Counted from the first letter of the stretch, positions 31,864 to 40,417 are shown. The stretch: DNA of 64,000 nucleotides from Cellulomonas shaoxiangyii (GCF_004798685.1 NZ_CP039291.1:1736001-1800000); one strand, 5' to 3'. The notes: a model not told the origin generated them from the letters alone. Numbers and translations are program-made.

Positions 31864-32847
31864 TCATCTCCGAGCGACCTCGCGCAGGTCCACCAGGTCC
31901 ACCTGAAGAGCACGCAGATCCGCTTCCAGGGTCGCGAGGGCGTCGTCGACGACGGCGGTCAGGGCCGCGTCCGTGAGGAGGCGGTGGCACAGATGACACT
32001 GGTCGACGACCCCCTCGGCGAGCAGGTCGCGCCCGAGGGCCTCGTGCACGAACGGGAGGAAGAACGTCGGGCCGAGCTGGTCGAGCACCTGCAACAGGAA
32101 GGAGTCGTCCGCTCGCGCCAGGACCGTGCCGATGGTCTCGACCCGCACGTTGCCCATCAGCAAGGGGGGCGTGAAGCCACCCGGCGAGCAGCAGGGGTAG
32201 ACGTCACCCTCGGCGGTCACGGCGACGCGTGTGAAGTAGGCGTGGCAGGAGCCGACGGGCGATACCGCCGCGGGGAGGTCGTCCCGGCTGACGGCCACTG
32301 CTCCGCGACCGACCGGGATGCACGGCATGGCCACGACGTCGACACGGTCGGCGAGAGGACCGAGCAGCGCTGCCGCGTCCGCGACGTCGAACGCGCGCGT
32401 GCGCACCACGTTCACCCGCACCTCCAGGCCCAGCCCGAGCGCCGCGGCCACGGCGGTCCGCAGCCTGGCGCCCGTGGTGAACTCGAGGTGGAACTCGCTG
32501 ACGCTGACGGTGAGCGCGGTGAGCCCGGCATCGACCAGCGGCCCGAGGGTCGCGTGTGCGGTGCGCGCGCTCACGCCCCAGTACCCGTTGGTCGTGACGT
32601 TGGCGCCCAGCCCGAGCTCGTGGGCGAGCGCGACGACGCGGACCAGGGCGCGTGCGAACAGCATCGGTTCCCCACCGGACAGGCCGATCTCGGCGAACCG
32701 TCCGGTCGCTGCCGCGTCGCGTACGTGCTCCAGGAGCTCGTCGGCGCCCATGCCCGCAGGCTTGCGCGCCTCGGACTCGTTGAAGCAGTGGCGACACCGG
32801 AAGTTGCACTTCTCGGAGAGCACAAAGCCGAGCACCCGTGCGTCCAT
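31864..32847 (-). CDS. Radical SAM enzyme with SPASM-like C-terminus
   Basis: 327 aa. The cluster motif C14-x3-C18-x2-C21 (CNFRCRHC) binds the SAM-cleaving [4Fe-4S]; GLSGGEP at 56-61 is the SAM-binding GGE motif. Later cysteines C201, C219/C220 and C284/C287 form a SPASM- or twitch-like set for auxiliary clusters. No B12 domain and no RRE of its own are seen. First gene of the RiPP operon, 100 bp before precursor A; GGGGGGGAA precedes the ATG. Such enzymes make thioether, C-C or epimerised residues in peptides; which one here cannot be read from sequence. Confidence 0.88.
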   Translation of the reverse strand: MDARVLGFVLSEKCNFRCRHCFNESEARKPAGMGADELLEHVRDAAATGRFAEIGLSGGEPMLFARALVRVVALAHELGLGANVTTNGYWGVSARTAHATLGPLVDAGLTALTVSVSEFHLEFTTGARLRTAVAAALGLGLEVRVNVVRTRAFDVADAAALLGPLADRVDVVAMPCIPVGRGAVAVSRDDLPAAVSPVGSCHAYFTRVAVTAEGDVYPCCSPGGFTPPLLMGNVRVETIGTVLARADDSFLLQVLDQLGPTFFLPFVHEALGRDLLAEGVVDQCHLCHRLLTDAALTAVVDDALATLEADLRALQVDLVDLREVARR

Positions 32848-33439
32848 CGCGGTTCCCCCCCGCAGCCATCGGGCGTGAACTGTGCCCGATATGACCCAGA
32901 TCCATGGTTCTCGCGTGTGATACGTCGGTCAACGCGCGTGGGCGGGTGAGAAATCGGCGCGGGACACGGACCACGCCCGCCCGGCGCTGCCGCGGCGGGA
33001 GGCGCGGGAAGGGACCCGGGCCGGGCCGGGCCGGGTCGCGACAGCGGTGTCCGGGACGGGGGTCGCGTCCGGTGCTCGGGAACCCGATGCGGTCGAGGTG
33101 TGTTGCCACGGGTCGGTCGCTGCGCGATTCTGTTGAGCAGCGGGGGAGTCCCTGCAGCCCACCCAGGGCCGAGCGAGCCGCTCGTGGACGGCAGAGCTGC
33201 CGTCGTGGCGGCCGATGCGGCCAGATCGCCGAGCAGGCGCTCGGTCACCGCACCGGTCAGTCGCGGTGCAGCACCGTCTCCACGGCTCGGATTCGCGCAG
33301 CATGGAGCCCCTGCGGCGCAGCGGGGACGAGCTCCTCCGAGGGGTCGAGCGTCCCGTCGACCACGGCGGCGAATCCTGGCCCGAGACGGTGCACCAGGAG
33401 AAGCGCAGCTCTGCACCACACGATCCAGGGGGATTGATC
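32848..33439. other. 592-bp region upstream of the RiPP operon, no gene seen
   Basis: Separates the radical SAM gene (-) from the 88-aa gene (+). Longer open frames here are Arg/Pro/Gly-rich shadows with no family pattern. A short gggcc run lies around 33018-33037. The region must hold the operon promoter, and a TTGACC (- strand, near 32921-32926) is a possible -35, but I cannot match a -10 with normal spacing. Confidence 0.4.
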
Positions 33440-33706
33440 ATGGCCGACACCGCCCGCGTGACCGACGACAGCATCAAGGTGCGTCAGCTCAGCCACTACC
33501 AGTTCAGCTTCCGTGCGGGTGACGCCGGGACCAAGGGCACCTGGTACCTGCAGCTCGTCCTGGACCAGGGAGCGTGGGAAGAGGTCCTGACCCTCACCGC
33601 CGACGACGCCGACAACCTGCAGGACGTGCTGACCGCCACGGACACCGTCTACTACGACATCGAGCGTCGCTTGTTCATGTTCGGGGTCACCAAGCCCGGC
33701 CACTGA
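33440..33706 (+). CDS. Small protein of unknown function divergent from the RiPP operon
   Basis: 88 aa from the ATG at 33440 with AGGGGGAT upstream. No signal peptide or membrane segment. Alternating hydrophobic and charged residues (YQFSFRAG, GTWYLQLVLD, EVLTLTADDADNLQDVL, TVYYDIERRLFMFGV) suggest a compact beta-rich soluble fold. I do not recognise the family. It is divergent from the RiPP genes, so a link (binding or self-protection) is possible but unproven. Confidence 0.75.
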   Translation: MADTARVTDDSIKVRQLSHYQFSFRAGDAGTKGTWYLQLVLDQGAWEEVLTLTADDADNLQDVLTATDTVYYDIERRLFMFGVTKPGH

Positions 33707-33899
33707 CGGGAATCGGCTCGGGCACACGCTCTTCGGTGAACACGCCGCAGCTCGGGCAGGCGCGGAGCGGGGGCGCGGCATCCACCGGTCGGACCGGGTG
33801 CATCCGGACGCGTCGTCCACGCGGAAGAAGGGATGAGGGCGTCGACGACGACGCCCGCGGCGCCGCGCGTGCCGCCCGACCGTCCGCAAGGAGTCCTCG

Positions 33900-34535
33900 A
33901 TGAAGATCCGTCGTCTCGCCGCGTCCCTGGCCGCCACCGCCCTGGCCGGCGGTGCGGTCGTGGGCCTCGCCCCCGCCGCGTCCGCTGCCGCTCCGACCAG
34001 CCTCGCCGCGGTGCTCGCCGCCGACGGCTCCGGTTTCGACCGCAGCTGGTACGACTTCGACATCGTCGACAACGCGGTCGGCGCGGTGCTCGCCGCGAAG
34101 CCGGGGAGCCCGGTCGCCGTGCTCGCCGACGGCACGGTGCCGCTCACGGCGTTCCTGCCGAACGACCGCGCGTTCCAGGTGCTCGCGCACGACCTCACGC
34201 ACCGCTGGTACGGCTCGGAGGAGAAGGTGTTCGAGGCCCTGGCCACGGCGGTGGGCATCGACGCGATCGAGCAGGTGCTGCTCTACCACGTGGTGCCGGG
34301 CGCGACGATCGACTCCGCCGCGGCGCTCGCGTCCGACGGCGTGGCGCTGACGACCGCGCAGGGCGGCACGTTCACGGTCGACGTCATCTCGAGGCGGATC
34401 CCGATCGTCGTCCTGCGGGACGCCGACCGGAACGACCTCAACCCGCTCCTCGTGCGGAGCAAGCTCGACATCAACGCCGGCAACCCGCAGATCGCGCACG
34501 GCATCACCTTCGTGCTGCGTCCGTCCGACCTCTGA
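33900..34535 (+). CDS. Secreted fasciclin-domain protein
   Basis: 211 aa with an N-terminal Sec signal peptide (KIRRLAASLAATALAGGAVV ... AASAAA, cleavage near residue 30). The rest is a single FAS1 domain, with the H1-like block VPLTAFLPNDRAFQVL and the H2-like block VLLYHVVPG. FAS1 domains mediate adhesion or matrix contacts. A clear AAGGAG ribosome site precedes the ATG. Stands alone, convergent with the Fic gene. Confidence 0.88.
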   Translation: MKIRRLAASLAATALAGGAVVGLAPAASAAAPTSLAAVLAADGSGFDRSWYDFDIVDNAVGAVLAAKPGSPVAVLADGTVPLTAFLPNDRAFQVLAHDLTHRWYGSEEKVFEALATAVGIDAIEQVLLYHVVPGATIDSAAALASDGVALTTAQGGTFTVDVISRRIPIVVLRDADRNDLNPLLVRSKLDINAGNPQIAHGITFVLRPSDL

Positions 34536-34540
34536 CGGAC

Positions 34541-34572
34541 CGCGCCCGCCCGGTGCGCACCGGGCGGGCGCG
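34541..34572. terminator. Bidirectional terminator between fasciclin and Fic genes
   Basis: A 32-bp perfect palindrome (16-bp arms) between two convergent genes. Confidence 0.7.
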
Positions 34573-34589
34573 ACGGCGGCCCTCGTCCG

Positions 34590-35861
34590 TCACCAGTCCC
34601 GGCGGTGCGACCTCGCGGCGAACCGGTCCATCGCGGCCAGCACCTCGGGTGCCTGCCATACCCGATCGCGGGCTCCGTTGCCGACCTGCTCGAGGACGCC
34701 GTCCTCCACGAGCCGGTCGATCGCCAGCTGGGCGTTCACCGTGCTCACCCCGAGCGCCTGCGCCGCCAGGCGCGTGTCCACCACCGGCCGCGTCGTCACC
34801 AGGTCGGCGAGCGCCCAGGCCGCGGCACCGCGGCGCGCCCGGATGCGGTCGCCCCAGGCGGCACGCGCGGTGGTGACGTCGGCGATGAGCCGGCGCGAGC
34901 TCGCCAGCGCGGGGAACACCGCCTCGGCGACCTCGGTGACGATCGGCTCGACGTCGCCGGACCGGTAGAGGGTCAGGGCGTCGAAGTACCGGCCGGTGTC
35001 GACGAGCAGGCCGGCGGACACCGGGACGATCGCCTCCCGCGTCAGGCCACCGTGGCGCAGCTGGGCATGCAGCAGCGCCCGGCCGGTGCGGCCGTTGCCG
35101 TCCGGGAACGGGTGGACGGACTCGAGCTGGGCGTGCGTCAGGGCGGCCTGCGCGAGCAGCGGCACGTCGTCGCGTGCCATGAAGGCCACGAGGTCGTCGA
35201 TGGCGGCCGGCACCCGCTCGTGCACGGGGGCGACGAACGTGGCGCCGTGCGGGCTGCGCGAGGTGCCGCCGATCCAGACCTGCTGATCGCGCCACCGCCC
35301 GGCGGCCGCCGGCATGTGGCCGACCATCAGCGCGCGGTGCATCGCGAGGATCGCTGCGCCGTCGAGCCGGCGGGCGCCGGCGAGTGCCTGTGTCATGGCG
35401 GTGACGTTGGCGACGATCTCGTCCGCGTTCGCGCGGCCCTTGCGTCCGAGCTCGGCCATCGCGATGGCCTTGGGGGAGGAGGTCAGGTTCTCGATCCGGG
35501 AGGAGCTGGCCGCTTCCGTGCGCAGCAGCAGCGCCGCGAACGACGTCGTGGCGGCGTGCGTCTCCCCGTCGAACCGGGCGATCTCCGCGGAGGCCTCAGC
35601 GACGAGCGCGGCGGCCCGGGACGACAACGCGACGGGGGCGTCGGCGATGCAGGGCGGGACGGCCGCCTCGTAGAGCCCCGTGTGCACGGAGCGCCCGGCG
35701 CGGGGCCCGTAGTCGGCGTCGGCGGACCGCCACTCGACGGCCTCGGTCCCGAACGTGGGCCAATCTCCCGTGGCCCGGGCAACGGACTCGCCGCGTCCGC
35801 CGGTGGCCCACCGGTCGCCGTGCGGCCGACCGATGGACTGCGGGGACTGATCCGTTGCCAC
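34590..35861 (-). CDS. Fic-family protein with inhibitory helix and winged HTH
   Basis: 423 aa. The Fic core carries the intact HPFPDGNGRTGR motif (AMP-transferase active site). An N-terminal SSRIEN fits the [S/T]xxxE[G/N] inhibitory helix of class II Fic proteins, so activity is probably self-inhibited. The C-terminal third ends in a winged-helix domain (VVDTRLAAQALGVSTVNAQLAIDRLVEDGVLEQV, in part ALGVSTVNAQLAI) suited to DNA binding. The GTG start at 35861 was taken; repeats overlapping it may be an operator. Target protein unknown. Confidence 0.9.
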   Translation of the reverse strand: MATDQSPQSIGRPHGDRWATGGRGESVARATGDWPTFGTEAVEWRSADADYGPRAGRSVHTGLYEAAVPPCIADAPVALSSRAAALVAEASAEIARFDGETHAATTSFAALLLRTEAASSSRIENLTSSPKAIAMAELGRKGRANADEIVANVTAMTQALAGARRLDGAAILAMHRALMVGHMPAAAGRWRDQQVWIGGTSRSPHGATFVAPVHERVPAAIDDLVAFMARDDVPLLAQAALTHAQLESVHPFPDGNGRTGRALLHAQLRHGGLTREAIVPVSAGLLVDTGRYFDALTLYRSGDVEPIVTEVAEAVFPALASSRRLIADVTTARAAWGDRIRARRGAAAWALADLVTTRPVVDTRLAAQALGVSTVNAQLAIDRLVEDGVLEQVGNGARDRVWQAPEVLAAMDRFAARSHRRDW

Positions 35862-35901
35862 CGTCGAACGTTACCATCGGAAGAGGCACGATCCATTGCC
35901 A
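35853..35901. promoter_or_regulatory. Triple cgTTgCCA repeat at the Fic gene start
   Basis: Three similar octamers on the + strand (cgttgcca 35853-35860, cgttacca 35869-35876, cattgcca 35894-35901). The outer two share GATCC just before the octamer. Possible operator, perhaps for the gene product's own HTH domain (inference). Confidence 0.4.
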
Positions 35902-36030
35902 ACCCGCCCGGTCATTGACGGTTCCCGCCTCTGACCGCCCCGTGAGACCGGCCGCGACGGCATCCATCTCCCCGTGACGTGCCCTGCGGCCTGCGCGCCT
36001 CCTCGGCGGTGCCGTCGGGGCGAGCCGGCC

Positions 36031-36894
36031 TCAGGCCGCAGCCCGGCAAACCAGCACGCTCGACGACGCGTTGCGGAGCACGTCGTGGCTGACGGAGCCC
36101 AGCAGCATGCCGCGGAAGGCGCCCAGACCGCGGCAGCCGACGACGACGAGCTCGCTGCGGCGCGACAGCGCGGCGAGGGCGTGCGCGGGATCGTCCTCGA
36201 CCACCTCGACCTCGACGCGCAGGCCGGGGTGCTCCTCCCGCAGGTCCTCGGCCAGGCGTGCCGCGGCGTGGTGCGCGGGGCCCGCCTCGTCGGGCAGGAG
36301 CGGGGCGGGTGCGTCGCGGGTGCCGTACGGGTCGACCACGGTCCGGCGGGCGTGCACCACCAGGAGCGGGACGTCGCGGGACCGCGCCTCCCGTGCCGCG
36401 GTCCGTGCCGCGGCGAGCGAGGCCGCCGAGCCGTCGACGCCGACGACCACCGGCCCCGCCGGTGCGGCGCCCGGTGCGTGCCGGACCACGGCGACGGGGA
36501 CGGGTGCGTGCGCGGCCAGGTGGCCGGTCACGCTGCCCAGCCGGGAGCCGTCCGGGCGGGCGCTGGAACCCAGCACCAGCAGCTGCGCGCCCGCCGCGGC
36601 CGCGAGCAGCGCCGGGACGGGCGGCCCCTGGACGGCGCGGGTCTCGATGCGCAGCCGCGGGTGCAGGGCGGCCGCGCGCTCCCGCTCCGCGTCGAGGTAG
36701 CGCTGCGCCTCCAGGTCGAGACCCAGGTCGAGGGGCGCGTACCAGCCCCACGCTGCGAGGTCGGACGGCGCCTGCCATGCGCGGACGAGCAGCACGTCGG
36801 CGTCTCGCCGTCCGGCCTCGTCCAGGCCCCACCGCAGCGTGTGGGCGCTGTGCGCCCCGCCGTCGAGAGCGATGACCACCGGTCCGTCGAGCAT
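36031..36894 (-). CDS. Tandem universal stress protein
   Basis: 287 aa with two UspA domains. The start at 36894 has CAGGAGG upstream. Domain 1 begins VVIALDGGAHSAHTLRWGLDEA; domain 2 begins VVVGVDGSAASLAAARTAARE and ends with the ATP-binding GCRGLGAFRGMLLGSVSHDVL pattern (G-x2-G-x9-G-S). USPs bind ATP and help in stress or hypoxia. A broken response regulator lies beyond its promoter region. Confidence 0.92.
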   Translation of the reverse strand: MLDGPVVIALDGGAHSAHTLRWGLDEAGRRDADVLLVRAWQAPSDLAAWGWYAPLDLGLDLEAQRYLDAERERAAALHPRLRIETRAVQGPPVPALLAAAAGAQLLVLGSSARPDGSRLGSVTGHLAAHAPVPVAVVRHAPGAAPAGPVVVGVDGSAASLAAARTAAREARSRDVPLLVVHARRTVVDPYGTRDAPAPLLPDEAGPAHHAAARLAEDLREEHPGLRVEVEVVEDDPAHALAALSRRSELVVVGCRGLGAFRGMLLGSVSHDVLRNASSSVLVCRAAA

Positions 36895-37110
36895 CGGGAC
36901 CGCCTCCTGTTCAGGTGGCCGACATCGTGTTCCTCTCCAGGTTCCGCCCTCGCAGGGGGCCACGGTGGTGACCTAGGACCCATGCGGGGCAGGTCCGGCC
37001 GGCAGCCGCACCGGCCCAAGCGCACGCCGGCCGGCTTCGTGCGCACGCCGTGCACGACAGGGGCACGACCGGGCTCAGCGCGCGAACGCCAGCACGCCGG
37101 TGACGACCAG

Positions 37111-37449
37111 GCTGATCGCGCGCTGCAGGCGGGGGTGGACGGCTTCCTGCCCAAGTCCCGCCACGCCCGGGACGTCGCCGAGGTCATCCGGCTCGTCGCC
37201 GCCGGCCGCCGCTACGTCGACCCCGAGGTGGCGGCCGACGCGCTCGCCGACGAACGCAGCCCCCTGACCGACCGGGAGCTCGACGTGCTGCGCGCCGGGC
37301 GCCGCGGCGAGACGACCGCCGAGATCGCCGCGTCCGTGCACCTCTCGGCGGGGACGGTGCGCAACCACGTCTCGTCCGTCCTCGGCAAGCTCGGGGTGGC
37401 GACGCGGCAGCAGGCCGTGCTCGCCGCGGAGGAGCGTGGCTGGATCTAG
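37111..37449 (+). pseudogene. Truncated NarL/LuxR response regulator
   Basis: The frame reads ADRALQAGVDGFLPKSR, the last helix/strand of a receiver domain with the conserved Lys, then the linker and a full LuxR HTH (LTDRELDVLRAGRRGETTAEIAASVHLSAGTVRNHVSSVLGKLG, in part SAGTVRNHVSSVLGKLG). The front of the receiver, with the phospho-Asp, is absent; sequence before 37111 does not resemble it in any frame. It could still be made as a 104-aa HTH protein from GTG 37135, but a remnant is more likely. Confidence 0.75.
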
Positions 37450-37465
37450 GGAGAGGATGCCTGCC

Positions 37466-37933
37466 ATGAGTTCTGGAGCCGCGTGGGACAGCGCGGAGGC
37501 CGGGGTCGTCACCTTTCCGTCCGGTGCGCGGATCCGTGGCCGTCGGGTACGCGACTTCCGCGACATGACGACGCTGCCGGACCTGGCCGTGATCCTCTCC
37601 GGGACGCGGCCGCGTCACCGGATCGGTACGGACACCCGGTGGATACGGTGGCCCGACTTCTGGCTGCCCGTCCGCCCGGCTGACGCGAGAGCCGTCCTGG
37701 ACGAGGCGCGCGCGGCGGCGTCGACGTCGCGCGTCGACGTGGCGTGCCGCGGGGGTGTCGGCCGTACGGGCACCGCCCTGGCCTGCATCGCGGTTCTGGA
37801 CGGCGTCCCTGCCTCGGCCGCCGTGCAGCTCGTTCGTCGTCAGTACGACGCTCGCGCCATCGAGACACCCTGGCAGCGGCGGTACGTGGCGCAGCTCGCG
37901 CGGGAGACACCGCGTCGGGGGCACGGCGCGTAG
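37466..37933 (+). CDS. Dual-specificity/tyrosine phosphatase-like protein
   Basis: 155 aa from the ATG at 37466 (GGGAGAGG upstream). The signature C-x5-R loop is CRGGVGRTGTA, with catalytic Cys and Arg intact. A plausible general-acid Asp lies in WPDFWLPV. The C-terminal helix (AAVQLVRRQYDARAIETPWQRRYV) fits the cysteine phosphatase fold. Substrate unknown; no partner kinase nearby. Confidence 0.82.
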   Translation: MSSGAAWDSAEAGVVTFPSGARIRGRRVRDFRDMTTLPDLAVILSGTRPRHRIGTDTRWIRWPDFWLPVRPADARAVLDEARAAASTSRVDVACRGGVGRTGTALACIAVLDGVPASAAVQLVRRQYDARAIETPWQRRYVAQLARETPRRGHGA

Positions 37934-38014
37934 GCGTGGACCGGCGCCGGGCGCCGTGGGCGGCTGGCTAGAGTTCCGCCGCGGAGGCGCCGCACCCCCG
38001 CGCGGCGAGAGACG

Positions 38015-39208
38015 TTGCCTGAGGACCTCGTGCTGACCGGAGCTCGCGTCTGGTCGGACCCGGATGCGGCCGTCTCGGAGCCGCGGTCCGTCGTGATCCG
38101 GGACGGGGTGATCCGGACCACCGGGTCGTCGGACTCCGTGCCGCGATCGGTGCGTCGGCTCGACGTGCGTGGGCGCGTCGTGACGGCGGGGTTCTGGAAC
38201 TGCCACGTCCACCTGACCGGGCAGCCGTGGCTGCGGTCCCGTACCGGCAGCGCGCCGGACCTGCAGGCCGCCCTGGACGACATGTTCCTGCGCCGGGGCT
38301 TCACGCAGGTCCTCGACCTGGCGTCGAACCCGCTGACGACCCGCGCGCTCGTGCGCCGGATCTCCACCGGAGAGCTGCGCGGCCCGGAGATCGTCACGGC
38401 GGGCAACGGCGTCCGGCCGTGGCGCGGCATCCCGTTCTACGTCGCCGCCGACCTGCCCCGCTACCTGCACGCGCTGATGCCGGGACCGGCGACCCCGCTG
38501 GCCGCCCGGCTGGTGGTCGCGGCCCAGGCGGTCGCGGGCGCGGGCGTGACGAAGCTCTTCACCGGGTCCTACGTCACACCGACCCGCGTGAAGCCCATGC
38601 GCCTGGCGGTCGCGCGGGCGGCGGCGTCCGAGGCGCACCGCCGCGGCATGCGGGTCTTCGCCCACCCGTCGAACCGCGAGGGCACGTCGGTCGCACTGCG
38701 GGCCGGGGTGGATGCCCTCGCGCACGTCCCGGACGAGACCGACGGCACGGAGTCGTTGCTGCGCGAGGCCGCCGCGGCGGGTGTGCGGGTCGTGCCGACG
38801 CTCCACATGTTCGCCTCGACCGTCACCACCGACGAGGCCTACCTGGCGCCGATCCGGGGCGCGCTCCGCGGCTTCGTCGATGCCGGCGGTCGGGTGCTCT
38901 TCGGCACCGACGTCGGCTACATGTCCGACCGCGACACCCGCGGGGAGCTCGAGGCGATGCACGCCGCCGGCATGAGCCCGTCCGACCTGCTCCGGTCGTT
39001 GACGGTCGAGCCGGCCGAGTTCATGCGCCGACCGGACCTGGGGACCGTCGAGCCGGGCATGCGCGCGAACCTGACGGTGCTCGCCACGACGGAACCGCCG
39101 ACACCGGCGGACCTCGCCCACGTCGCCGCGGTCGTCCGGGACGGTCAGGTCGTGTACGAGCGCGACACCTCGTCCGCGGCCGGCGCCGGGGCCGACCCCG
39201 GCCCGTGA
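38015..39208 (+). CDS. Amidohydrolase family protein
   Basis: 397 aa from a TTG start (PEDLVLTGARVWSDPDA). Metal-dependent TIM-barrel hydrolase: HxH metal site in FWNCHVHLTG, Lys in GAGVTKLFTG as possible carbamylated ligand, His in VFAHPSN and DALAHVPDE, and Asp in LFGTDVGYM. Closing LGTVEPGMRANLTVL is typical of imidazolonepropionase/prolidase-like members. No signal peptide. Substrate cannot be told. Confidence 0.85.
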   Translation: MPEDLVLTGARVWSDPDAAVSEPRSVVIRDGVIRTTGSSDSVPRSVRRLDVRGRVVTAGFWNCHVHLTGQPWLRSRTGSAPDLQAALDDMFLRRGFTQVLDLASNPLTTRALVRRISTGELRGPEIVTAGNGVRPWRGIPFYVAADLPRYLHALMPGPATPLAARLVVAAQAVAGAGVTKLFTGSYVTPTRVKPMRLAVARAAASEAHRRGMRVFAHPSNREGTSVALRAGVDALAHVPDETDGTESLLREAAAAGVRVVPTLHMFASTVTTDEAYLAPIRGALRGFVDAGGRVLFGTDVGYMSDRDTRGELEAMHAAGMSPSDLLRSLTVEPAEFMRRPDLGTVEPGMRANLTVLATTEPPTPADLAHVAAVVRDGQVVYERDTSSAAGAGADPGP

Positions 39209-39438
39209 GCGCAGGGCGACACCGTGCGGCGCGTGGCCGCGGGGTGGCGCAGCAGGGCGTCGGGCGGGCGGACGGGACGGCGCTCGAGCGTCCCGCCGCA
39301 GTTGGGGCACGCCCGCGCGGGGAAGCGGTCGACGCAGTCGGCGCACCAGGTGCACTCGAACGTGCAGACGTAGGCGTCCGTCGCGTCGGGCGGCAGGTCG
39401 CGGTCGCAGCACTCGCAGCCCGGTCGGATCTCCAGCAC
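39145..39438 (-). CDS. DUF1272 zinc-ribbon protein
   Basis: 97 aa from the GTG at 39438 with GGGAGGGAC upstream. Starts LEIRPGCECCDRDLPPDA and has CTFECTWCADCVDR and ACPNCGG: eight or more Cys in CxxC pairs, a small zinc-binding fold. The DUF1272 family has no known role. The 3' end overlaps the amidohydrolase gene by 64 bp, and about 40 C-terminal residues lie beyond the usual family end. Confidence 0.88.
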   Translation of the reverse strand: MLEIRPGCECCDRDLPPDATDAYVCTFECTWCADCVDRFPARACPNCGGTLERRPVRPPDALLRHPAATRRTVSPCAHGPGSAPAPAADEVSRSYTT

Positions 39439-39586
39439 GGTCCCTCCCTGGTCCGGTGACCGGGACGCTACGCAGCGGCGACCCGTCCGCGCGCGCCGCG
39501 CGGTGCGGATGGCAGGAAGCACGCTGCGGCTGGCAGTCGCGGCCCGGGTCCAGGGGTCGGCGGCGGCAGGGAGGTCGCCGGGACGC

Positions 39587-40417
39587 TCACCCGCCGGGCG
39601 GCGGTGCCGCGGGCTCCGGGGCCTCCGCGGCCGCGTTCGCCGGGCTGGTGGCCAGCAGGACGCACCCGGCGACCGCGGCGAGCACGGCCAGGACCGCGGC
39701 CCAGGCCCAGCCGGCGCGGACCACGTCCCCGAGCACGGCGACCCCGACGACGCCCGGGACGAGCACCTCCACGACGGACAGCAGCGCGGCGACCGGCCCG
39801 ACCGCACCGCGCTCCAGCGCGCGCAGGTAGCCCAGGACGCCGACGGCCCCGCACCCGAGGACGACCAGCGCGAGCGGCTGGAGCACCGCGTCGAGCAGGT
39901 CCCCGGACGCGTGCGCGGCGCGGGCGGCGACGGCCGCGCCGGAGTACCCGAGCCCGGCGAGCGTCGCGAGCGTCCACGCCCCGCCGCGGCGGTACGCCAC
40001 GGCGAGCGCCGCCGCGAGCACGACCGTGGCGCCGAGCATGACCGTCGTGAAGCCGTCGGGCGGGCGGACCGCGGGCTGCTCGCCCGCCGCCCCGGCGAGC
40101 ACCGCGAGCGCACCGACGACGACCACCACCGCGACCCCGTCCCGACCGCGCAGCCGCGCGCCGAGCGCCACGGGTGCGAGCAGCACCACGACGACGACCG
40201 ACGAGCCCTGCACGGCCTGCACCACGAACAGCGGCAGGCGGTCGAGCGCGAGCAGCGACAGCAGGAAGCCCGTGCCGTCGAGCAGGAGCCCCAGCACGGC
40301 GAGCGGCTGCCGCACGACGCCGAGGCCGGCCGCGCGCCGCGCGGCCACGGCCTGCAGGACCGTGCTCACGCCGTAGGCGAGCGCGGCCCCGACGGCCGCC
40401 GCCAGCGACAGGATCAC
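39587..40417 (-). CDS. DMT-superfamily permease-like membrane protein
   Basis: 276 aa, GTG start overlapping the upstream stop as GTGA. Nine or ten hydrophobic segments with the two-half arrangement of EamA/DMT transporters (first half SLAAAVGAALAYGVSTVLQAVAAR, last half GPVAALLSVVEVLVPGVVG, in parts). The mid-protein QAVQGSSVVVVVLLAP and GYLRALERGAVGPVAAL blocks fit drug/metabolite exporters. Coupled to the MprF-like gene, so it may move a lipid-related or cationic compound (inference). Confidence 0.78.
   Translation of the reverse strand: MILSLAAAVGAALAYGVSTVLQAVAARRAAGLGVVRQPLAVLGLLLDGTGFLLSLLALDRLPLFVVQAVQGSSVVVVVLLAPVALGARLRGRDGVAVVVVVGALAVLAGAAGEQPAVRPPDGFTTVMLGATVVLAAALAVAYRRGGAWTLATLAGLGYSGAAVAARAAHASGDLLDAVLQPLALVVLGCGAVGVLGYLRALERGAVGPVAALLSVVEVLVPGVVGVAVLGDVVRAGWAWAAVLAVLAAVAGCVLLATSPANAAAEAPEPAAPPPGG

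Noticed and set aside
33018..33037. gggcc short tandem repeat upstream of the RiPP operon
   Set aside because: Too short and too close to background composition to treat as a functional repeat or CRISPR-like array.
36940..36990. Possible DosR-like box (gtgacctaggaccc) upstream of the universal stress protein gene
   Set aside because: Only a partial palindrome, with too few matches to the known DosR consensus to support a call.
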